From Paramacrobiotus richtersi (Eukaryota > Tardigrada > Eutardigrada > Parachela > Macrobiotidae): 28,856 nucleotides of DNA. The notes under the pieces are model-generated. The model saw nothing but the letters and a program-made list of their open reading frames with translations, had not been told where the DNA came from and did no database searches. The position numbers and the translations under genes are program-made. Below, piece by piece: positions 21,612 through 28,856 of the stretch; within the stretch, counting starts at the first letter, position 1, and each line of letters begins with the position of its first letter. The stretch spans positions 1 to 28,856 of the forward strand of contig JAQGAU010000406.1 of assembly GCA_034698045.1 (NCBI GenBank), read 5' to 3'.

Positions 21612-23260
21612 ATGGATACGTCGTATCGCGTCTGCACGGACAGGTTGGGCCATGGGAATAACAGATATAATTCCTCTTTGGAGAAAGTTCTTACAGCTAG
21701 CATCTGTGAATATCCTCCATACACTTACAAATCTCCACCTGGCTCACACTGCTTTAAAGGGCTAACCATTTCTCTACTTTCCGACATCGCCAGCGCTCTG
21801 GAATTACGGTAGGTACGCCAGCTGCATAGCCTGCACTGTCTCGGCGATCGATTCACTTTTTCGAAAAAACGTCTTTAATGAGGTTTCTTAATAGGTTCGT
21901 TCCTCTACCAGAAAGGGACCCAGTTTTTTATAATACATCTTCCAACGGCCCACCGTTTGACGTGCTGAGTGGACGCGCTACTATGAGCGCATGCCTGTTA
22001 GGGATTAGTCCGGCGCGTCTGGCTGACTTCGATCTCATATCCATATATACCGTGCGAACCTATCAAATGGCAGTCCATAAATCCTTTATCATTGAGGGTG
22101 GAAACGAATCTTTGCTGCGGGGACTTATGAATAGTTTTGATTGCTACAGTTGGATCGGAATCGCCGCCGTTTCCTCGTGGATTTTTATTTTACTTTGGGG
22201 AGCAAACGTTCTGGACTTCCTGATAAGGCGGTCGGATGAAGCAAATGACTGGACTCGTAGACTCTTGGCGAAGAAAGCGTTGCGGAAAACGTACTGGGAG
22301 TTTTTTTCTAGTTTTCTAGGTCAAGGTAGGCCATTTCTTTGACCTGAATTGAAACTAATCAAAATCACCAAGTAAGGTACACGCAGTTTTCCGATAAGTG
22401 CCACGTAGACGTATGTTTTGCACGTGTTGTTGCGGATGCTATATTTCGATTGTTCGATAAAGGTCAGCACTTTTTCTTAGCGGATTTGCGCAGATCCATT
22501 CACGTCGCAGCCTACAATTGTCTGATCATCGTTTGGCTCAGCTGGATTCTGGTGATTTGCTTCACCGTCATAACCGCCTCACTAACGGCAACACTCAGCA
22601 TCAATCCCGCGAGTTTACCCTTCGACTCCCCGGAAACCTTCCTCCATTCAGATTTCACATTAATATCCCGACCGCTCGATCCGTTCCAGAGCAGCACAGT
22701 ACAAGACTTTGCTTCGAAAACGGTGATTCTCAATGCAAACAATTCGGACGCGTATTTGTACGACATAGCAGCGCGCGCATCGAGTAGAAACAAAGCGGCA
22801 GTTGTGTGCAACTTTGTGGAGAGTTCGGCATGCAGGGATAAAGGACTGGTTGGGACGTTTGATATACCGATCAAAAGATGGGTGTCGCTAATGCAGTTAC
22901 GGAAAAACACGAGCATTATTACGGACATGATCAGTAAAAGGTAGACGACTGGCTGTAATTTAAGCTAAGTATAGTTCTGTCTAACACGTTTTTAAGCAGG
23001 CTCTTTGTAGAATTTTGCGTCTAATGCAAGGTGGATTAACAGAGCGTCTGATGGAGGTGCATCGGTTAATCTCTGATTGTGACAAGGGTGCCGCTATGAA
23101 ACCCGCAGGGAAGCATTACGACGATCGAAAAGGAATCGCTTATGTAATAACGAATGCAAGGCTTAAGCGGATTTTCTACTGTTCAGCTGGACTGTTGATG
23201 CTGTCTGTAGCTGTATTTGTTTATGAGGTTCGGTTTTCGGAAAAAAACAAAAACGTTTAG
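21612..23260 (+). CDS. Ionotropic-receptor-like gene 2, complete
   Basis: Same architecture and role as gene 1. Exons 21612-21808, 21895-22325, 22481-22940, 23011-23260; phases 2, 1, 2; 445 residues. The shorter N-terminus begins MDTSYRVCTDR, and S1 has CEYPPYTYKSPPG. The binding Arg is kept (CLLGISPARLADFD), with a Leu for the Pro of the motif. M1 is around SWIGIAAVSSWIFILLWGAN, the pore segment TYWEFFSSFLGQ, and M3 ends TASLTATLS. The exon 3 stretch from TASLTATLSINPASLPFDSP onward is almost identical to gene 1 at the DNA level (22576-22660 against 19948-20020), far more so than exon 1, suggesting recent gene conversion. Intron 1 is only 86 bp against 792 in gene 1. Donors include the less usual GTAGGT and GTAGAC. 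No signal peptide is visible. Confidence 0.88.
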
Positions 23261-23311
23261 ACTGCGTAAATGTAAAGGTTCAGTTCAGCTGCACAAAGTG
23301 CAGCAGACGTC

Positions 23312-23677
23312 TTGTCAGATCTAGACCGGTCAGAAGCTCAGGCAGGCTCGAGGCCGATTGCGAAAAGCCAAAGTCGTATACCAATAGGCGCTCTCTGTAT
23401 GTATTGCAACAGGCTGGATGTTGCATTCGTCCGTCACACGATCGCGAAAACGATGGAAGTGTTTTATAGGAAGCTGCCGAGCAGTGTTATAGAAAGTTGT
23501 GAGCAGTTTCAGCTGCCTGAATGTCAAGAGAAAATTTTCCGAGAAACATTTTGGGTGTGGCACGGGATGATGATTGATTGGATGATTGCCCTTTGTATCC
23601 TGTACGCGTTCCACATCAACCAGGTTGGAGCGCTAGCTCTGCTCGGCTTCTCCACTTGGTTCTGCGCTCCCGCATAA
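23312..23677 (+). other. Open frame downstream of receptor gene 2, doubtful
   Basis: 121 codons, with a possible hydrophobic stretch near the end (MIALCILYAFHI, then ALALLGFSTW). The part reading CMYCNRLDVAFVRHTIAK has a counterpart at 25107-25180 (FMYRTRLAVACVRHQIAK) downstream of the pseudogene, but there the frame ends soon after. The conservation may simply reflect duplicated 3' flank. I do not recognise a family. It could be 3'UTR, a lost exon or a small gene. Confidence 0.25.
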
Positions 23678-23694
23678 AACCTGTTTTCTGGCAC

Positions 23695-24650
23695 TATGAT
23701 CAGCTAGATCATAAAAAGCAAAAACTTTGCCCAGCGTAACATTTTAGCACCAGAGACGTTTTCTGTTCGTTGGCTTTCACATACTTCGAACACTTCTCTT
23801 TGAAGGTCACGGTATAGGGCGTATATACGGCTCGTTTGCCGCAGTCTATTATCTTAGTTTTATATACTTATGCTTTTTTCTGGGTTTTAAGAAAAATGTC
23901 AGCATGAAACTGGACCGTGTAATGGCGTTAATTCGGCAAACGTGTTGCAGGTGGAACTATATATTATTGGGTTACGACAAGAGCGTCCAGCTGAAGTGAC
24001 CTTTTCACATATGGTTTACGTAACTTCTTGCAATCTTGTTTGTATACATCTACGCGATTACCAAATTAACCTGCGATCTGTGCGACTTGTCTTGCTGCTT
24101 AAGAATAAAACATACCTAGATCGAGCTAAGTTTTTCGGTCTGGCAAAACTTGCAGTCTGTAAGCCGAACAAAATTCATCGTTCGGAATGTAGCTGGTGAC
24201 AGTCGTGCGACACACTCTTGTCTCGTGGTTAACGGTTCAGCGAAATCTTCACATGACCTTGCTCGGAGCCGAAGTTCGAGATTGAATCCGGAATTATTAA
24301 TCGCCAAAACAATCTTAGAGTGCGGCGGTATAACAGTTCAGTATGACATTGTTACCATAGGACTACATAACTGCAGAGTAATAAACGCTCTTTATAATTT
24401 ATGGAGGGGGGTATTAAATAGCTGTTCCAGTTCCAGTTCTAGAATTCCAGTTCAGGTTCACAAATCAGGTTCTTGGTTTTTATTTTAACTTGGCGTTTAA
24501 GCGATGGTTCGGGAATTCAATATTGTTGACGGTCTGCAGTGTCTGGTGTCTGCAAATGCGACAGATGTCAAATAGGACGTGGCATACGATATGTTCATAT
24601 TCTATCGAGTTATGCTATACAGATATATGACTTACTTTTTGCGCTCAAGC
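23695..24650. repeat. Spacer copy upstream of receptor pseudogene 3
   Basis: Homologous to the spacer before gene 2 (see 20855-21430): TCGGCAAACGTGTTGCAGGT (23931), TCCAGCTGAAGTGACC, TTCAGCGAAATCTTCACATGACCTTGC-type block at 24235, and the CTGTCTGCACGTCTGGTGTC-like block at 24530. It runs into the pseudogene at AAGCCGGAAAA (24647). It holds no gene. Confidence 0.65.
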
Positions 24651-25016
24651 CGGAAAAACACGAGCGTTGTTCATGACATAATCAATAAGAGGTTTCACTG
24701 TTCACCCCATAAATTTGGCTTAAACGCACTGAAGTATGGTCTTTGTAGGATTTTGCGGTTAATGCAAGGAGGATTCACAGAGCGTCTGATGGAGGTGCAT
24801 CGGTTGGTCTTATACCGTGATAAAGCCGCCGCTATCAAACCAACCGGGAGCCATTACGACAATCGTAAAGGAATTGCTTATGTAATAACGAGTGCTAGGC
24901 TTAAAGTTTTAAACGGATTTTGTACTATTCGGCTGAGTTTTCGATGCTCTCTGCTGCTGTATTTTGTTATGAGATTTGTTTTTCGGGATACCGAAGAAAA
25001 TGATAAAGCTGCGTAA
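24651..25016 (+). pseudogene. Ionotropic-receptor-like pseudogene 3, deleted and frameshifted
   Basis: Only the last 14 or so codons of exon 3 (RKNTSVVHDIINKR, 24651-24691) and exon 4 (24749-25016) remain. Exons 1 and 2 and most of exon 3 are gone: the spacer sequence jumps into exon 3 at CGGAAAA, a 7-base word present both in the spacer of gene 2 (21436-21442) and in exon 3 of gene 2 (22900-22906). In exon 4 the frame is good up to TSARLK, then 8 extra bases (about 24906-24913, GTTTTAAA) shift the frame and destroy M4. It cannot encode a channel. Confidence 0.85.
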
Positions 25017-25467
25017 ATGCATTATAAAGTTGCGTTCCGTCATGCCAGACTTGTGAGAATCTCAGGTAGGCTGAATGGGAAACGGCAACGATGTATACAG
25101 ATAGGCGCTCATTTCATGTATCGCACCAGACTGGCTGTTGCATGCGTCCGTCACCAGATCGCAAAGAATTGCTGCAATGTTTTACAGACTAACGGATAAA
25201 CAGCTGAGCAGCTTCAGCTGTTTTGAATTTCAACGGTAACGAGCTAGTTTATGCATCACGCCGAAACATGATAGCGAACGAGAAACACATAACGAATAAC
25301 AAGACAAGTTCAAAATCTATCGAGGATCATCCCTCACACCATACTACAAGTAAAAATGTGGACTACAATCCGAAATTCAGCTACTTTAGTAAGTACCACG
25401 TCGTATGCGACTGTGGTCTGTGGATGCCCTGTATCAAACGTCGAATAAATACAAAAATTTTTATTAG

Positions 25468-26443
25468 CGGATTTTCGCAAATCCAGTCACGTCCGGGCCT
25501 ACGACTTCTTGATCTTGGTTTGGCTCTCCTGGCTCGTGATTATCTCCACCAGCATAACCGTCTCGTTAACAGCTGCACTCACCAGCAATCCGGATAGCTT
25601 ACCTTTCGACAGTCCAGAGAGCTTTCTGCAGTCCGATTTTCAGCTGGTGTCACGACCGCTTGATTCATTTCAAACCATCGCAACTGAAATCTTCCGTTCA
25701 AAAACAATGGTTTACTGTACAACACAAACAACTCGGACACTTATCTATGCGACTTAGCGGCGTACTCCTCGGTCAAGAATAAATCAGCGGTTGTGTGTAT
25801 TTTTGTGGATAACCCAGACTGTGGTGATCGAGGACTCGTTGGAGCGTTCGATTTGGGAATTAAAAAATGGGTGTCACTTATGCAGTTATGAAGGAATACG
25901 AGCCATTTTCGCGATGCGATCAGTAAGGGACCATCCATAAATTACGTACGCAACGAACCGGGGAGGGAGGGGGGCCAAAAGTGTGACGACCTAATACTTA
26001 TATAAGACGGTGACGTCAGCATACCAGGGGGGAGGGGTAAAAATTTTGCGGCGACCTGCGTACGTAATTTATGGATGGTCCCTAACAGGTACAGGCACAT
26101 GCGTACGTACCTCTACGCAGCTAAAATAAGTAATGCTTTAACTGCGCCTGTGCTCAGGTATTGTTAAAACGGTGCAAAGTGTGACTTTCGTATAATTCTA
26201 CGATTGGTGCAAAGTGGCCTGACAGAGCAGTTGATGGATGTTCATCGGCTGGTTTCTTATCACGACGAAAAAACCGCTATCAAATCGACGGGAAACCATC
26301 ACGACGACCGTAAAGGAATTGCTTATGTTATAACGAACGCTAGACTTAAAAGGATTTTCTATTGTTCGGCTGGGCTTCTAATGTTTTCTGTTGCTGTTTT
26401 TATTTATGAGATGAAGTTTTCGAAATACTGTGAAGCTGTGTGA
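25468..26443 (+). pseudogene. Ionotropic-receptor-like pseudogene 4, with MITE insertion
   Basis: Exon 3 begins at 25468 after TTATTAG and reads ADFRKSSHVRAYDFLILVWL through M3 (VSLTAALTSNP) into S2. Exons 1 and 2 are absent upstream, where only intron-2-like sequence (about 25395-25460) is left. Damage: a net 5-base insertion or 1-base loss near 25709-25716 breaks the frame. A TGA at 25889-25891 replaces an Arg codon. The MITE at 25927-26082 splits the last codons from the donor (26089). The acceptor before exon 4 reads TCGTAT instead of TTGTAG, so AG is lost at 26192-26193. Exon 4 itself (26194-26443) is open to its stop and keeps the M4 segment. Confidence 0.87.
25927..26082. mobile_element. 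MITE with perfect 26-bp inverted repeats, TAA target duplication
   Basis: The left end GGGACCATCCATAAATTACG continues TACGCA. The right end (26057-26082) is its exact reverse complement over 26 bases. The element is 156 bp, G-rich inside (GGGGAGGGAGGGGGG, GGGGGGAGGGG), with no ORF. TAA flanks both sides (25924-25926 and 26083-26085), a 3-bp duplication typical of PIF/Harbinger-like elements. The perfect TIRs suggest a young insertion. Without it and one TAA, exon 3 would run ATCAGTAACAG into GTACAGG, an in-frame 3' exon end and donor like those of genes 1 and 2. Confidence 0.92.
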
Positions 26444-27226
26444 ATGGGTTGCTTTGAACTGCAGAAAGTACAGAGGACGTCACAGCTGTAAATTGCAGCC
26501 TGTAATAAGCCGGTTAGATCTTAATACCACGGAAAACTGTGGCAAATTCAATGCCGTCATACGGATTTGTCGTTTCTGCAAAGTAAGTCAGACCAGTGGA
26601 CGCATACGACCAGGTATTCGCCCGCACATAACTGGACAAAACACTAGAGCACAATCAGCAGTTACACGGCGGAGTAACTGTCTGCACACCATGGAAAGCT
26701 TTGTTTTGCCCAAAAAGGTCCAAGTAAGGTCCAGTCTTGACAACCGCTGACAGGTAAAAATGTACACGGAACAGTACGCGCGGGAAGAACATCGCCTTTT
26801 TAATTTTAAACCACATTATGACCAGCACAGTTAAATATGACCTTTACAGGAAACCTTTTGCAGAGCAGAACACACAACTGAACCAAAGGTTTCGGTTTTA
26901 AAGTAAATAATTCAGATATGTTGTGAGCAAAGAATGCCCAGACTGCGTAGAAATTTTATGGGCTTCCGGCTTATTCCGAGAATTCACAGTCTTACCAGAC
27001 AACCTCATTCGCTTTCGCCGTTAGTGCTGATCTACTGCAAGTATTGCCCTTTTTCAGATCATTCAGTAGTCTAACGATCACTACAGCAAACTGCAAGGCT
27101 TTACTGCTTGAGTGCAAATTACCTCCACTTATACCATTTGGAAATGTTTATCTGATGGCATATCTGGAAAAGGATTACATGTGCAGGAAATTTCCTGAGC
27201 GAGTGTGATTTTTCGTTATTGTGCGC
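26444..27226. other. Intergenic DNA between pseudogene 4 and gene 5
   Basis: The beginning (GCAGAAAGTACAGAGGACGT, 26461) is a diverged copy of the 3' flank seen after genes 1 and 2. The rest is unremarkable; open frames here are short and unlike any family I know. Similarity to the 5' flank of gene 1 starts near 27185. Confidence 0.5.
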
Positions 27227-27424
27227 TGGAAGACGCATTTCCGGTGCGGACCGTGCGGTGATATGTTGACAGTTGTCTAATGCGTTGAGTGCTCGGCAAA
27301 CGATAGTTGTTAGCATAATTGATTGTTTCGTGTGTGCCAGGCACCGAGGCACAGATGAGCCATGTAGACAGTTTCTGCACTGGCAGACCTCTTCATTAGT
27401 TGGTTTGACATTTGGCACGGTTTA
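27227..27424 (+). promoter_or_regulatory. Conserved 5' flank of receptor gene 5
   Basis: Partner of 17838-17998. Shared blocks include GAGTGCTCGGCAAACGAT (27286), GTTAGCATAATTGATTG (27308) and TTTGACATTTGG, with small indels between. Duplicated together with the gene, it probably carries the promoter; no TATA box is evident. Confidence 0.45.
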
Positions 27425-27446
27425 TTCTCGTATTTTTGGGGTATTC

Positions 27447-28856
27447 ATGAATTACACGAGGTGTGATGGTTTACCGTATCGTGTATGTACAGACAGAAGG
27501 CACGCAAGGCTTATCGAGACAATATGGAACGGGACGTCCGAGGGAGATTCGAGTTTTGTCGTTGGAGTAGCTGAATTTCCACCTTACAGTTATGAATCAC
27601 CGCCTGGATCACTGTGTTTTTGTGGATTAACCATTACCTTACTGTCGCAAATTGCCGATTCCTTAAAGTTAAGGTACAACAACGGTAACTTTCGGTAATG
27701 AGCATAGCTTCCTCTAAAATGTCCGGGTTCCAGTAAAACGGGAGCAACAGACTGAGACATGTCTTGTACGTTGTCGCGTTTGAATGAAATTGTGTTGCGT
27801 TCCTTCTACGGTAAAGTACGTATCATGACAGAAGAAAACGAGTATGGTTCGTGAATTGCTTGAGATGGTTCTACCGTTATGCTGAATGTGACACGGACTT
27901 CGAAACGGGTCAAAAGAACCGTGATCCACGTTTGGGAAGGCGACGAGTAACACTGACAAAGAATCTCCTCTCTCATCTCTGTTCGGACATCTGACCTGCA
28001 CAACCGTACCTTTACAGAACTCAAAATAAATCGCAGGGGTTGCAGTAATATCGCTGCTTATACAGAGGAGTGTTCAGCCTAAATTACAAGATTGTACGTT
28101 TTGAATGTGGTGTTCCAGGGTTATGAACATTTACTTATGTTCTATCACTTCTGTGCACTATGGTTGTGACAATCTTCTCGTATTACGCATTTCGTCTGTT
28201 TGAGCGCTCACCAGTAGTCGTGCAGTCTAGTACGAAGATCACCGGACAACGCCCGTAAGAATGCCAAATACACAAATAACCACTACACAGCTCATTGTGT
28301 GTTAATCAGTTCAGGCTATAAGCTACGGCTTTTTTTGCGGGTACGTACGCATGTTACCGCAGATGTGAACAATCGGACTACAGTAATATAAACCTCCCCG
28401 TATGCATGTACGAGCTTGACGTGAGTACACACTATATGCTATTTTGACAGACTCGTTCTCCTACCGGAAAGGAATCCGATTCTGTATAACACATCCTACG
28501 ACGGCACACCGTTCGACGTGCTAAGCGGTCGCGTCGCGCTGAGTGTCTGCCCATTGGGGATTACACCGGCACGTTTGTCTGATTTTGATCTGTTATCAAT
28601 TTACACTGCTCGGACGTATCAGAGTGCCATCCATAAATCCCTGCTTATCGAGGGCGGAAACGAATCGCTGCTACGGGGAATAATTGACAGCTTTGATTTG
28701 TACAGTTGGTTAGGGATTACGGCCGTTTCCTTGTGGATATTCGCTGTACTGTGGTGGGCAAATGCTCTTGACTTCAGATTAAAACATTCCGCTGATGTTG
28801 GCGAACACTCTCGTGTGGTTGTTATAAAAGGAGCGTTTCGAAAAACGTACTGGGAA
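27447..28856 (+). CDS. Ionotropic-receptor-like gene 5, 5' part only (window ends in exon 2)
   Basis: Exon 1 27447-27673 and exon 2 28451-28856 (cut by the end), 211 codons so far, phase 2 junction. It starts MNYTRCDGLPYRVCTDRRHA, nearly as in gene 1, followed by FPPYSYESPPGSLCFCGLTI. Exon 2 keeps CPLGITPARLSDFDLL with the binding Arg, M1 (ITAVSLWIFAVLWWAN) and reaches TYWE of the pore loop. The frame is intact. Intron 1 (777 bp) is close in length to that of gene 1 (792 bp), and the 5' flanks are also shared, so genes 1 and 5 are sisters. The remaining exons 3 and 4 would lie beyond the window. No signal peptide is visible. Confidence 0.85.

Noticed and set aside
22512-22928. 138-codon frame on the minus strand, opposite receptor exon 3, with a similar one at 20059-20301
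   Set aside because: Antisense shadow of the well-supported receptor exons; it is kept open by the constraint on the plus strand.
25223-25597. 124-codon plus frame before and across pseudogene 4 exon 3
   Set aside because: It runs out of frame through the M3-coding exon; the frame matching the paralogues is the other one.

Overview
The window looks like nuclear DNA of an invertebrate animal. Coding exons are short, with GT-AG introns and conserved intron phases. It carries an animal-type mitochondrial dicarboxylate carrier, a tandem family of ionotropic-glutamate-receptor-like genes, and much decayed transposon and repeat DNA in an AT-rich background. The lineage cannot be fixed from the sequence; a small-genome protostome (for example a tardigrade) is only a guess.

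Left part (1 to about 12.3 kb): I see no intact protein gene. It is a mosaic of old duplications: a 1.7 kb direct duplication (about 80-1885 and 8860-10537), a diverged composite module repeated at least three times (about 3290-4340, 4465-5720, 6650-7620) with related pieces at 10960-12010 and 13330-13560, a 3-bp-TSD MITE (6925-7111), and remnants resembling a retroelement polyprotein and a hAT transposase, both on the minus strand. A short motif close to CGTAGTGNARTGGCT recurs about 20 times from 0.9 to 16.8 kb. It resembles a tRNA (Val-type) A box and is the most puzzling signal here.

Middle (12.3-17.5 kb): a five-exon gene on the plus strand for a mitochondrial dicarboxylate carrier (SLC25A10 type), 384 codons, all introns phase 0. 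It has an unusual N-terminal extension of about 97 residues and a strikingly GC-rich third exon. Its introns hold a degenerate A-rich microsatellite, a 38-bp minisatellite and more copies of the A-box-like motif.

Right part (17.5-28.9 kb): a head-to-tail array of ionotropic-receptor-like genes, all plus strand. Two are complete (18020-20629 and 21612-23260; four coding exons each, phases 2/1/2). Two are pseudogenes: one reduced by an apparent 1.46-kb microhomology deletion, the other 5'-truncated with a frameshift, a stop, a lost acceptor and a MITE at its splice donor. One is cut by the window end (27447 onward). The proteins keep S1, M1, pore loop, M3, S2 and M4 and the S1 ligand-binding arginine, but have no amino-terminal domain and no visible signal peptide. 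The array shows gene birth and death in one locus: first and last genes share a long first intron and 5' flank, and the inner copies share another flank.
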